Assembly (NCBI GenBank): GCA_023435565.1 | Contig: JAEYRN010000073.1 | Coordinates: 1 to 45,910, forward strand | Origin: Bacillota bacterium | Lineage (GTDB): Bacteria; Bacillota; UBA4882; UBA8346 | DNA: 45,910 nucleotides | Direction: 5' to 3' | Part shown: piece by piece, positions 7,138 through 16,284 of the stretch | Numbering within the stretch: position 1 is the stretch's first letter | Layout of the letters: each line of letters starts with the position of its first letter | Made by a program: the position numbers and the translations under genes | Notes under the pieces: model-generated | The model's database searches: none | Told to the model about the DNA's origin: nothing | Seen by the model: the letters and a program-made list of their open reading frames with translations, nothing else

Positions 7138-7791
7138 ATGGAAAAAAAATTTTTTTATTTGCCATTTCTAGTATTAGTGATTCTATTATTTAATTTGTAT
7201 TTTAATAATGAAAATAACCAAGAAAAATCAACTGTTAATAAAGTAGCAAATGTTACTGAACATGTTGAGAGTAATTATAATGAGATTACAGATTTTGCTA
7301 GTTTAGATAATGTTATAAAGCAATTTATTCAAGATAAAATTAGACATCATGAAACAAATATTAATGAAGCTGAAGTCAATGACAATTTAATCTCAGAATA
7401 TTTAATCCACCAATTAATTAATTATGAAAATAGTAACCCAACGCAGGTTATTCGGGATTATTGCATCTTATTTCAATATTGTGAAACTCATAATTCAGAG
7501 ACGATAGCTTGGAGATTGAATAACTTTTTTTATAAAAATCCAAAATCAGTAATTGATGTCTTATCAGATATAGATAATTATTTATCCGAAAATTTCAAAA
7601 ACCAAAATAGCTTAGAAGCCATTTATAGTTCTGCATGTGCTTTTCCACCAGAAGTTACTGAAGAAGTCCCCGATTTTGATTTAAAAAATGAAAATAAAAA
7701 AATGCGAGATAATTTATTAACTATAAAAAATAATGAAAATAGCAGAGTGGTTGATTATTTAATTAATAATATATTTAATGAACAGTTATAA
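7138..7791 (+). CDS. Membrane-anchored or secreted hypothetical protein
   Basis: 217 residues with an N-terminal hydrophobic anchor (FFYLPFLVLVILLFNLYF, residues about 5-22) and no lipobox or clear cleavage site, so probably a signal anchor with the rest outside. The exported part is Asn/Glu-rich and helical, with two close cysteine pairs around CILFQYC and SACAF. I recognise no family. It starts 19 bases after the carbon-nitrogen hydrolase stop with AGGAG upstream, so it is probably the last gene of a dcd/hydrolase/anchor group. A repeat A copy follows directly. Confidence 0.6.
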   Translation: MEKKFFYLPFLVLVILLFNLYFNNENNQEKSTVNKVANVTEHVESNYNEITDFASLDNVIKQFIQDKIRHHETNINEAEVNDNLISEYLIHQLINYENSNPTQVIRDYCILFQYCETHNSETIAWRLNNFFYKNPKSVIDVLSDIDNYLSENFKNQNSLEAIYSSACAFPPEVTEEVPDFDLKNENKKMRDNLLTIKNNENSRVVDYLINNIFNEQL

Positions 7792-7794
7792 ATA

Positions 7795-7900
7795 AAACTG
7801 AGAACGAAACCCGAAAGTATTACCCAGATTAAAAAACTGGGAACAGGGAACGAAGCAAAAGAGCACCACCCCAAGTTACCGCAATTGTATATTTTCTTCC
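7795..7900. repeat. Dispersed intergenic repeat A, copy 3
   Basis: It contains the core AACGAAACCCGAAAG (7803-7817), the CCAG/CTGG hairpin, and the right-hand block GAACGAAGCAAAAGAGCA with CACCCCAA, shared with copy 2. It ends just before the spore protein SD site. Confidence 0.75.
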
Positions 7901-7932
7901 ATTTTGCGCAGGCTGATGATGGAGGTGAAAAA

Positions 7933-8166
7933 ATGTCTCCTAAAAAGGGCAAGAATAATTCCACACCGGCCGAATCGGGCAAGGAAAAGCTAAAATGGGA
8001 AACAGCCAAGGAACTTGGACTCGATGACGACCTGGCCGGAGGCGGCGATGAACTCACTGTGCGGGAAGCCGGTGAAATCGGCGGTAATATGGTTAAAAAA
8101 CTGGTGAAAAAAGGGGAACAAGAGATCGCCGAAGCGGAAGAAGGGTTTAAGGAAGAAACGGAGTAA
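7933..8166 (+). CDS. Alpha/beta-type small acid-soluble spore protein
   Basis: 77 residues from ATG 7933, chosen over the earlier in-frame ATG at 7885 because GGAGGTG (7921-7927) lies directly before it. The SASP core is present: LKWETAKELGL, then ELTVREAGEIGGNMVKKLVKKGEQ, which matches the family helix-turn-helix with the GGxMVKxLV motif. These proteins coat and protect DNA in the spore core. The Lys-rich N-terminus and a Glu-rich tail (EAEEGFKEETE) lengthen it slightly. A good terminator follows the stop. It would be expected under forespore sigma control; I did not identify that promoter. It is firm evidence that the organism forms spores. Confidence 0.9.
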   Translation: MSPKKGKNNSTPAESGKEKLKWETAKELGLDDDLAGGGDELTVREAGEIGGNMVKKLVKKGEQEIAEAEEGFKEETE

Positions 8167-8172
8167 CAATGG

Positions 8173-8198
8173 AAACGCAGCTAAAAGGCTGCGTTTTT
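8173..8198 (+). terminator. Rho-independent terminator after the spore protein gene
   Basis: Stem AAACGCAGC / GCTGCGTTT with a short TAAAAG loop, followed by T residues. Confidence 0.85.
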
Positions 8199-8329
8199 AA
8201 TGTAAAATGTACAATGTAAAATTTACAATTAACTTTAAAGATTAACTCGATAATACGCTATATGATGAAAAGGATATTCAAATTGAGCTAAGTAAAATTG
8301 TACATTATACATTGTGAATTGTAAATTAA
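8199..8329. repeat. Inverted pair of repeat B
   Basis: Two copies in opposite orientation, 8199-8232 and 8293-8329, separated by about 60 bases. They could fold into a long stem. The words are the same as at 2671 and 34931. Confidence 0.7.
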
Positions 8330-8386
8330 AGAGGTTTTTCCCATAAGGGGTCTAATATATATTAAAGAAAAAATGGAGGTGTTCAG

Positions 8387-9292
8387 ATGAACCAACCGCT
8401 TGAACAATTATTTCAGTCAACTTCCTTCAAACAACATACCGATAGATTATCTCAAGCTCTGAATGGCGGCGATCAGACCCGCCTTGAATTGGCCCTTTCT
8501 CTGGCCGAAGCCGAATACAATCACCCCGAATGCGAAAAGGGTGCTTCTAAACCGGACCGGCGCAGTTTTTGTTTGCACCATCAAAAAATTACCGATAAAG
8601 CGTTCCTTCTGATTCATGGCTTCACAGCCTGCCCCTTTGAAATGCGTGAGATGGGTGAAGTACTGCATAAGCAAGGCTATAATGTTTTCGGGGTACGTTT
8701 GGCCGGACACGGGACGACTGTCGACGACTTTGCCAGATATGGAGCGGCGGATTGGAAGAATTCGGCCAAACAAGGACTGGCTATCAGTTCATTATTGGGA
8801 AGACAGGTAATAGTAATCGGGGAAAGTATGGGTGGTGTTATAACGGCAATTTTAGGCCGTGATTATCCCGATTTGGTGTCCAAATTAATCCTTTGCGCCC
8901 CAGCTTTTCAGTTTGTAAACCGGTTGGCATATCTGGCCAAGTGGCGTCTGGTACAAAAATTGATCCCCAAAAACGACATGGGAATCAAATATGATTGGCA
9001 ACGGCCCTATTGGTATGAAATTATCCCAACATCCAGGGTTGTCGATTTGGTTGAGTTAGCCAGGGAGGGGTGGAAAACCGGTCCGGAAATAAAAGCCCCA
9101 ACATTAATACTTCAGTCTAATAGGGATGGACTTGTCAAATACCAAGGCTCCCAAAAGTTCTATCAAACACTGTCCGGTTTGACCGCCGACGCTAAAAAGC
9201 TTATTCTATTTTCAAACGGACATCATAACCTGACGGTTGACTTAAACCCGCGTAAAGTAGAAATGTTTAAATGGATTATTGATTTCATTTAA
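8387..9292 (+). CDS. Alpha/beta hydrolase, carboxylesterase-like
   Basis: 301 residues. The alpha/beta-hydrolase core begins at FLLIHGFTACPFEM (oxyanion HG, about residue 73). The nucleophile Ser lies in GESMGG (about 146-151), the Asp in LQSNRDGLV (about 244-252) and the His in NGHHNLT (about 279). The pattern is that of Firmicutes monoacylglycerol-lipase/Est30-type carboxylesterases acting on short-chain esters. There is no signal peptide, so it is cytoplasmic. A 70-residue helical N-terminal extension with cysteines (ECEKG, SFCLHH) is longer than usual. The start is ATG 8387 behind GGAGG. It is monocistronic, with its own terminator. Confidence 0.88.
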   Translation: MNQPLEQLFQSTSFKQHTDRLSQALNGGDQTRLELALSLAEAEYNHPECEKGASKPDRRSFCLHHQKITDKAFLLIHGFTACPFEMREMGEVLHKQGYNVFGVRLAGHGTTVDDFARYGAADWKNSAKQGLAISSLLGRQVIVIGESMGGVITAILGRDYPDLVSKLILCAPAFQFVNRLAYLAKWRLVQKLIPKNDMGIKYDWQRPYWYEIIPTSRVVDLVELAREGWKTGPEIKAPTLILQSNRDGLVKYQGSQKFYQTLSGLTADAKKLILFSNGHHNLTVDLNPRKVEMFKWIIDFI

Positions 9293-9315
9293 ATGGGCCA
9301 AAAGGTCCATTTTTT
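9292..9315 (+). terminator. Terminator after the esterase gene
   Basis: Stem AATGGGCC / GGTCCATT (one G-U pair), loop AAAA, then a T run. Confidence 0.7.
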
Positions 9316-9585
9316 ATAGTTTGGATCAATCAAAGTTGAGGCTGATTCATAATTCAATGACTTGCATAACAACAATTCAGTTTTTTGTTAGAATTTTACT
9401 GCTTTATACTTGAGTTAGTTAATCTTAAAGGCAGGATTTAAGGGCTCAAGCTTCGAATAATTATTTATCATTTGATATGGAGATTATTCCGATACATAAA
9501 GTAATGTTTAAAAAAATAATGGAAATGCCATAATATATAGGGAACTAATGGTAAGTAATTTCGTATTTTATAATGAATATATTTT

Positions 9586-9654
9586 GCCACAGAGCCACAG
9601 AGACTCAGAGAAATTAATAAAAACCATCTCTCCGTGCCTCTGTGTCTCTGTGGC
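9586..9654. repeat. CCACAGAG-type hairpin repeat in a 417-base gap
   Basis: The left arm (9586-9611) begins GCCACAGAGCCACAGAGACT and the right arm (9627-9654) ends CTCTGTGTCTCTGTGGC. The arms pair with few mismatches around a 15-base loop and are made of 7-8-base word variants. The rest of 9316-9731 shows no gene or clear promoter. Confidence 0.8.
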
Positions 9655-9731
9655 TAATAAATAGATTTTTTTAACAATCATTTATTTATCTAAAAATAAG
9701 CCTAAATTTAATAATTAGGAAGTGAAAACTC

Positions 9732-11414
9732 TTGAACTGGATGAGGCGCCGGGTAATTATTTTAAGTTTGTTTATATTTATTATATTATCAGTTGCCCCT
9801 TTATCTTTAGCCAAAGAGCGCTTTTTTGAATTGGAAAAAGTTAAACCGGGGATGGATGGGAAAGGTTACTCGGTTTTTTCCGGAACTAAAATCGAGAGTT
9901 TCGATGTCAAAGTATTAGCCGTAGTCGAAGGTGACGTCGGCCGGGATAAATTAATATTAGTAAAACTCTCCGGAGACCTTTTAGAGCAGAGCGGCGGGTT
10001 AGCGGCTGGAATGAGCGGGAGTCCGGTATATTTTAGAGGAAGATTAGCCGGCGCAATTAGTTATGGATTCGAAAATGCCGATTCATTTTTAGCTTTGGTA
10101 ACCCCGATTGAAAATATGTTACGGCTGCTTCCGATTGTTGAAAATAATATCAGTTATAAGGGAGAACTTCTTAATTTAGGTAAGATGCGTTTGATACCCG
10201 TTGCTTCCCCCGTTATTGTATCAGGAATGGGAAAACGCGGTTTTGATAACTTGAAAGAAGCGTTGGAACCTCACCATTTTAGACCCGTTCTTTTTCTTGG
10301 CTCAAATAAAAACGAGGAAAGTCCCGGGTATGTAATTTTAAAACCGGGAAGCGCCGTTGCCGTTCAAATGGTTTCCGGCGATTATCAGGTTTCAGCGATT
10401 GGCACCGTAACACTGGTTGATGGAGATCATTTTTTGGCATTCGGTCATTCATTTACTAATAAAGGTAAAGTGGATTATCTTGCTTATCAGGCTCAAATAT
10501 TACATACTATCAAGAGTCAAGTGATGTCTTTTAAAATTGGGCTGCCGTTACAAAGGTCAGGCCGGATAGTGGAAGACCGGCAAGCCGGTATCTTAGGAAA
10601 GTTTGGCGAATTTCCCCGATTAATACCGGTAATGGTAAATGTTAAGGATTCGGATCGCAATTTATCAAGAACCAGTTCATTTCAGGTAATTGATAATGAA
10701 CAGATGTATCGTGACTTGATTATATCCGGAGTAACCGACGCCATCGATCAGACCATAGACCGGGTTGGTAGCGGAACTGCTTCGGTTAAGATTAAAATTG
10801 AACTTGAGAATATAAATGGACCAATGATTCGTGAGAATTTATTTTACGGTAAGGATATCGCCGTTTCTTGTCTTCAGGATTTGCGAGACTTGCTAGATTT
10901 GCTTACTACCAACGAATTTTCTCCGGTGGCATTAAAGTCAATCGAAGTAAATATTGATGTTCAAGAGAAGCGAATATCGGCTAGGATTATTAAAATCGAG
11001 ACCGACCGTACAAAAGTTAAACCTGGAGAAAAAGTAAAACTACGAGCGGTTATTCAGACCTTCAGAGGACAAAGGCTCACTATTCCTTTTGAAATTAAAT
11101 TACCTGCCAACATCGAACCGGGTAAATTGACATTAACGGCCCACGGCTCATCGAAGTTTATTTCGGAACCGGAGGCGGGTGATCGTAAAAAAAGCGAATC
11201 CAAAGCGGGTATGAAAGAAGCAGGTTCCTTAGAAGAGTTGCTTAAAGATTTCTTTTCCGGCGTCAAAAACAACCAGATTGTAATGGAATATCAAGTGAAG
11301 GAAACCAACGGTGCCGATAACAAAGTTATTAAAGACATTAAACTTAAATCTGATACTCTTTATTGCATTTATGAAGACGCCCAGTTTGATCTGGAGATAG
11401 AACAGAGCCCTTAA
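9732..11414 (+). CDS. SpoIVB peptidase S55 domain protein, exported
   Basis: 560 residues. The signal peptide spans about residues 1-28 (VIILSLFIFIILSVAPLSLA). The S55 domain has GMSGSPVYF at 93-101 with the likely catalytic Ser, a following AGAISYGF strand, and FLAFGHSFTNKG near 237 with a His. In SpoIVB the serine peptidase cuts SpoIVFA during sporulation. This protein lacks the usual SpoIVB PDZ layout and has a beta-rich C-terminal half, so it is a different S55 subgroup, also seen outside spore-formers. It probably acts in the periplasm. The TTG start at 9732 follows AGGAAGTG. It opens the envelope block, with TamB 47 bases downstream, so an envelope target is more likely than sigma-K activation; that is inference. 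Confidence 0.85.
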   Translation: MNWMRRRVIILSLFIFIILSVAPLSLAKERFFELEKVKPGMDGKGYSVFSGTKIESFDVKVLAVVEGDVGRDKLILVKLSGDLLEQSGGLAAGMSGSPVYFRGRLAGAISYGFENADSFLALVTPIENMLRLLPIVENNISYKGELLNLGKMRLIPVASPVIVSGMGKRGFDNLKEALEPHHFRPVLFLGSNKNEESPGYVILKPGSAVAVQMVSGDYQVSAIGTVTLVDGDHFLAFGHSFTNKGKVDYLAYQAQILHTIKSQVMSFKIGLPLQRSGRIVEDRQAGILGKFGEFPRLIPVMVNVKDSDRNLSRTSSFQVIDNEQMYRDLIISGVTDAIDQTIDRVGSGTASVKIKIELENINGPMIRENLFYGKDIAVSCLQDLRDLLDLLTTNEFSPVALKSIEVNIDVQEKRISARIIKIETDRTKVKPGEKVKLRAVIQTFRGQRLTIPFEIKLPANIEPGKLTLTAHGSSKFISEPEAGDRKKSESKAGMKEAGSLEELLKDFFSGVKNNQIVMEYQVKETNGADNKVIKDIKLKSDTLYCIYEDAQFDLEIEQSP

Positions 11415-11460
11415 ATTGGTTTGCTGTCATTAACTCGCCCTTTCTAGGGAGGAAAAGATC

Positions 11461-14400
11461 TTGCAAAAATTCATCCCAAATAAAACAGGACTATGGTTTA
11501 CAACCAGCCTCGTAGTAATCGGGGCTTTGTTTTATGCCTTGTCCTTTTTTTTATTGCAAGATCAAGTTCTTACTACACAAATTCGGAATAACCTCCAGAA
11601 AACCCTTAAAAAGACCGGGCTTAAAATTGAAATAAAAAACATTCATTGGTCCGGATGGGGTTCATTTCAATGTTCAAATGTTTTACTCACCGATGAACGG
11701 GAAAAATCTATACCGGCCCAAGCAGAAAAGTTAAATATTAGCTTTGATTTGTTAGACTTATTAAAAAATAGAAGCCGTCCCTTAAACGCACTGCGGGAAG
11801 TAGAATTAATCAATCCGTCCCTTAGATTAAGACGCTTTTCGGATGGAACTTGGGATATCCAAAATTATTTTCCGAAAAGCAAACAAAAATTGCGTTTGCA
11901 AACTGTTTTTATCATTAAAAACGGCTCAATTTCGTTGAATGATGATCGTTATGGAAAACATTCCTTTAAACGAGTTAACGGTAAAGCTCAATTTTATCTC
12001 AATAACACTTTTGATTGGGATTGTACTGGTATTTCCGATTTTAACAATGATTTTCAGTGGAGCAGTCGTGGTAATTCAGTAACAAATTTTAAAATAGGAC
12101 ATGGGGAAATAACAGTTACCAATCTTTTGTTGAGTAAAATTGCGCCATATCTCCCTGAAAAGTATTCGATGAAAATTCACAAGGGGACCGGGAAATTCGA
12201 TATAAAGTTCGGTTGGCACAAAGGCCAATTTTGGTTTGAAAACGGTACGGTTACCCTGAATGATACTCGCTTAGAAATTCCTAACAGTAATGAAATTTTG
12301 GATATTATGGAACTTGACGGTTCAATCTCACCTACCGAACTCAAAGTCCAAAAGGCCCGTCTGGTTTATAATGGTTCTTTATTAAAAGTATCAGGGCGAC
12401 TTGATACCAAAACAACTGTAATCGATGGAATGATTAGTGGGGACCGGGTCAACCTGGCGGATTTACCCAAGTTCTTCCCTGAGCTTGAAACTTATCGGAT
12501 TGATGGTACGACAAATTTAAAATTAAGTATGAGCGGAGATCTGGACCAACCGATTTTAAACGGGGAACTATCGCTTTTCGAGGCTGGGTTGGATCTGAAA
12601 AATGATTTGAGGATTGGTAAATTTTCCGGCCAAATCAAAATCCGCGATAATAATTTAGAAATTAAAAGATTAGATGGTCTTTTGGGTACAGCCTTGGTTA
12701 GCGTGGAAGGAAAAATCAGCAACCTTTTCGCTCCCATATTCGACCTCAATATATCGGGGGTAGGATTAAACTATAACGAGTTTGATTTGCCCGTTTTGGC
12801 CGGTTTAAATATTGGTTCCGATATCAATTTTAAGGGTAAAATTATTGGCAAACTTTGGAGTCCTAAGATTTCCGGTGAATTACAAGTTAATCGCCTTGAG
12901 TATCAGGATTATCGTACTGAAAATATAAAAGCTACCATCGGTTGGGACATTATGTCAAACAGTCTCCAAATATCTAAGCTTGCTGGAGATATTGGGGGAG
13001 GGAGTTTCATAGCCAAGGGAGCCTTTAAAATCAATTCAAAAGGTGTTGAATGGAAAGCATCCGCCGATATTACTGAACTAAAGTTAGGCCAATTTAATTA
13101 TGCTTCCGAACTGGGTATAAATGGTCGGATTTCTACTAACGCCCTTTTAAAGGGGGAGTGGAAAAGGGGAGAGCCATTTGAACCGGGAATTATTCTCGGT
13201 ACTTTCAAAGGTGAATGTTTATCCAATCCAGAGTTTTATCTAAAGGATATTCAAGGGGTTTACAGCTGGGAACAAGGAAAATTGAAAATTGACTCGATTC
13301 AAGCCCGTAGCGGTGAGGGGCGATTTTATGGGCATCTTGCTTGGGACACACAGAACTTGACCGCTAATTTCAATGCGGAACACATTCCAATCCGGAATAT
13401 ATTGCCTGATGACAAGAAATATCCGATCGATGGCATATTTGATGGCGTTTTTGAATTTAAAGGGCCTTTGTCAGATATTAAAGGTAAAATTCATTGTTCG
13501 CTGAAGCAGGGAGCATACTTGTCAAAACCGGTTGGGGAGATAACCGGTAGTCTTGAATATGAAGATTTAGGTTTGAATATTGTTGATTTACACTTGGCTG
13601 CCGATTCGGGAGATTATAACATAAAAGGCAGAGTTAACTGGGGGTCCGAACCGAAAATCGCCTTAACGGTAAGTAGTTTTCTTGCCAAACTGGATGGTTT
13701 TGGTGAGTGGTTGCCGATTGATCCTTCATTGCGGTTAGGAGGAACAGGTTCTTTAGAACTTCAATTTTCAGGATCAATGACCAATCCGTCTTATGTCGGT
13801 CTAATCAACCTGATTAATCCAAGTATAGGCACTTTTCAGATGGAGCAAGGCATTGTTCAATTCGAAGGGGACTTTCAGGAAATACATCTTAAGCGGATGG
13901 AGTTGAGGGACAATAGTTCTTCAATAGAAATTTCCGGAAAAGCCACCCGAGACAACTTAGATCTTGATTTGGCATGTAATCAAATCAGTTTGGATGATTT
14001 CAATTTGAATTATAAAGGAAACAGGCTTCAAGGTATGTTCAACCTGACAGGTAAGTTAACCGGGAAACCGGATAACCCTGTCTTATCCGCGGAAATTCGA
14101 TCAGGTGATGTAAACTTTGGGCCCTTTTCCGGCAATATCAGTTCCGGTAATTTTGTTTGGAAAGAGCAGCAGATCCAGTTATCCCGGATCAAACTCGATG
14201 GGGAAGATTTTGCGTTTAATATATATGGTAAAATTAATATATCTCAGCCATTAATGGTCGATTTAGGGATTAGTGTCGATAATCTCAACCTAACCAAATT
14301 GGTTCAAATCTTTGACTTATCTGGGATAGACGTAAAGGGAAGCCTTGGAGGATTAATAAAACTGACTGGGGCCTTGTTTCAGCCGGAAATAAAAGTCCAC

Positions 14401-16122
14401 GGAGAATTTATTGATACTACTTTAAGCACCGTCCCAATTCAAGGTGAGTTTGAACTTAACTATTTTAAAAACCGGCTCGATATTGAACAAATTAAACTTA
14501 GGCAGGATATGGGAAGTCTGGTTGCGAGCGGAGTTTTGGAGGTTGGTTCCGCATTAAACCTTAGGATCAAAGCTCTCGGTTTTTCTTTGGAAATGTTTAA
14601 TTCTTTTTTAGACCCCGGTCATAAGTTGGCGGGCATTGTTGATATTGATACTGATCTAAAATGGTCAAAAACTGAAATTTCCGGTGAGTTAACGGCGAAC
14701 ACTGACGAGTTATTTTTGAATCAAATCCGCCTCGGCGATCTTCAGCTACGCGGAAAATTTACGGAACAAGGATTTTCACTTGAGGAGAGCCTGTTGAATA
14801 CCAAAGGTGGTTATCTGATCGCTCAGGGGTTCCTACCTTGGCCTGATCAGATCTTTTCTAGAATGGGCTTCCCAAGTAAACCTTCCCAAAGTCTTGATCT
14901 GGAATTGGTTCTGAAAAATACGCCGGTAGCTATAATTAATTCATATCTACCTCAAGACATCTTGATTAACTCCGGTGAAATGGATGGTAAAATTAATTTA
15001 AATGGATTATATGGAAGCCCAATAATCACTGGTGAAATTGAAGCATCAAATATTGGGATTAACACCCCGTTTTTGCCATTACCGATTGAAAACGCCCAAA
15101 TGATAACGGCTATTACTAATAACCGGATCTTAATTAAGCAGGCCCGCGGCAGATACGGAGAGGGTAAATTCACCTTAGACGGCGAGACGATACTGTTTGA
15201 TAAAGAAGGGCAGCTTCATTTCGACTTAAATTTTATTGGATCGGATATATACTACCGTAATAATTACTTTGATGGATTTACCGACTTGGATCTGAAATTG
15301 ACCGGTACCGCCAATAATTCAAAGATCAGCGGAGAAGTTAAAGTTTTCAAAAGCAAGATTGGTATTTTAAAAGTTACCAAAATCAAACCTTCGAATGTTA
15401 AATGGAATCCTAAGTTTGATCTCCGTGTAAAAACGGGGAAAAACGTTCGTTATCGGCAAGTAGGCTTAGCCGATATACTAGTTCGAAGTAATTTGCAGAT
15501 CGAAGGAGATTTTAAGAATCCTTTGATTAGTGGTGAAGCTATTTCTAGCAAAGGAGTTTTAACCCTTTATGGCCAAACATTTAAAATTAATAAAGCTGAG
15601 GCAACCTTCGATTATTCTCATGGAATTAATCCTTATGTAGAAGTCGATTCCAGTGTGTTAACTGCAAAGAATGAGGTCTTTTTGGTTGTGAAAGGGCAAA
15701 TTGGCGGAGACCTTTCGATTAACCTCTATTCGTATCCATCTTTATCGGAAGAGGAATTATTCGCTTTATTAAATTGGTCGGAACTTAGAGGGGATAAACC
15801 GTTTTCCGTGCAGGAGGCTGCTAACACTAACCTCAGTATGATTACAGATACAATGTTTGGTGAAGTATTTTATGAACTTCGCCAGGCTTTACACTTGGAT
15901 TATTTATATCTGGAGCGTGATTATATTCAAGACGAATTTCGAATTAATATTGGGGATTTTGTTTCCAATGATTTATTTTTATCATATAGCCGCTCTGTCT
16001 CCGAAGAACCTAAAGAAAAATGGGGACTTGACTATCATCTCACTTCTCATTTGATTACAGGAGGAACCTATTCCATAGAGGAAGGAACTTCCTGGCGGCT
16101 TACCTACCGTTTCCGTTTTTGA
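11461..16122 (+). CDS. tamB: TamB-like translocation and assembly protein
   Basis: 1,553 residues. An N-terminal inner-membrane anchor (about 14-34, TTSLVVIGALFYALSFFLL) is followed by a very long periplasmic region of repeated beta strands (AsmA/TamB type). The C-terminus is the diagnostic DUF490/TamB domain: GVLTLYGQTFKINKAEATFD, YVEVDSS, LYSYPSLSEEELFALLNW. TamB-type proteins form a hydrophobic groove across the periplasm and move phospholipids, or help insert proteins, to the outer membrane, working with an Omp85 partner. Here BamA, three genes on, is the only Omp85 in view. The TTG start at 11461 follows AGGGAGG with 8-base spacing. Length is typical for diderm Firmicutes homologues. Confidence 0.92.
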   Translation: MQKFIPNKTGLWFTTSLVVIGALFYALSFFLLQDQVLTTQIRNNLQKTLKKTGLKIEIKNIHWSGWGSFQCSNVLLTDEREKSIPAQAEKLNISFDLLDLLKNRSRPLNALREVELINPSLRLRRFSDGTWDIQNYFPKSKQKLRLQTVFIIKNGSISLNDDRYGKHSFKRVNGKAQFYLNNTFDWDCTGISDFNNDFQWSSRGNSVTNFKIGHGEITVTNLLLSKIAPYLPEKYSMKIHKGTGKFDIKFGWHKGQFWFENGTVTLNDTRLEIPNSNEILDIMELDGSISPTELKVQKARLVYNGSLLKVSGRLDTKTTVIDGMISGDRVNLADLPKFFPELETYRIDGTTNLKLSMSGDLDQPILNGELSLFEAGLDLKNDLRIGKFSGQIKIRDNNLEIKRLDGLLGTALVSVEGKISNLFAPIFDLNISGVGLNYNEFDLPVLAGLNIGSDINFKGKIIGKLWSPKISGELQVNRLEYQDYRTENIKATIGWDIMSNSLQISKLAGDIGGGSFIAKGAFKINSKGVEWKASADITELKLGQFNYASELGINGRISTNALLKGEWKRGEPFEPGIILGTFKGECLSNPEFYLKDIQGVYSWEQGKLKIDSIQARSGEGRFYGHLAWDTQNLTANFNAEHIPIRNILPDDKKYPIDGIFDGVFEFKGPLSDIKGKIHCSLKQGAYLSKPVGEITGSLEYEDLGLNIVDLHLAADSGDYNIKGRVNWGSEPKIALTVSSFLAKLDGFGEWLPIDPSLRLGGTGSLELQFSGSMTNPSYVGLINLINPSIGTFQMEQGIVQFEGDFQEIHLKRMELRDNSSSIEISGKATRDNLDLDLACNQISLDDFNLNYKGNRLQGMFNLTGKLTGKPDNPVLSAEIRSGDVNFGPFSGNISSGNFVWKEQQIQLSRIKLDGEDFAFNIYGKINISQPLMVDLGISVDNLNLTKLVQIFDLSGIDVKGSLGGLIKLTGALFQPEIKVHGEFIDTTLSTVPIQGEFELNYFKNRLDIEQIKLRQDMGSLVASGVLEVGSALNLRIKALGFSLEMFNSFLDPGHKLAGIVDIDTDLKWSKTEISGELTANTDELFLNQIRLGDLQLRGKFTEQGFSLEESLLNTKGGYLIAQGFLPWPDQIFSRMGFPSKPSQSLDLELVLKNTPVAIINSYLPQDILINSGEMDGKINLNGLYGSPIITGEIEASNIGINTPFLPLPIENAQMITAITNNRILIKQARGRYGEGKFTLDGETILFDKEGQLHFDLNFIGSDIYYRNNYFDGFTDLDLKLTGTANNSKISGEVKVFKSKIGILKVTKIKPSNVKWNPKFDLRVKTGKNVRYRQVGLADILVRSNLQIEGDFKNPLISGEAISSKGVLTLYGQTFKINKAEATFDYSHGINPYVEVDSSVLTAKNEVFLVVKGQIGGDLSINLYSYPSLSEEELFALLNWSELRGDKPFSVQEAANTNLSMITDTMFGEVFYELRQALHLDYLYLERDYIQDEFRINIGDFVSNDLFLSYSRSVSEEPKEKWGLDYHLTSHLITGGTYSIEEGTSWRLTYRFRF

Positions 16123-16284
16123 AAATATTGCCACTGTTACCTAAATTACTTTATGTATTTTAGGAGGAACTCTCCTAATTAACGAGAATTAAATCAAATT
16201 AATTGAGTTTAATAGATAGGATGAAGTAAATTTCTTAACTAAGATTTGCATTCTTAATCGGATAGGTCTCAGGGAAGGTGCCAA

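Noticed and set aside
7885..7932. Extended N-terminus of the spore protein from ATG 7885
   Set aside because: The upstream part lies over repeat A sequence, and the GGAGGTG before ATG 7933 fits far better.
9586..9654. CRISPR array at the CCACAGAG or other word repeats
   Set aside because: Repeats are degenerate, 7-8 bases and without spacers of constant length, and no cas genes are present.
1..9730. The accessory region as an integrated prophage
   Set aside because: There is no integrase, terminase, capsid or attachment-site pair. An XRE gene and dcd alone do not support it.
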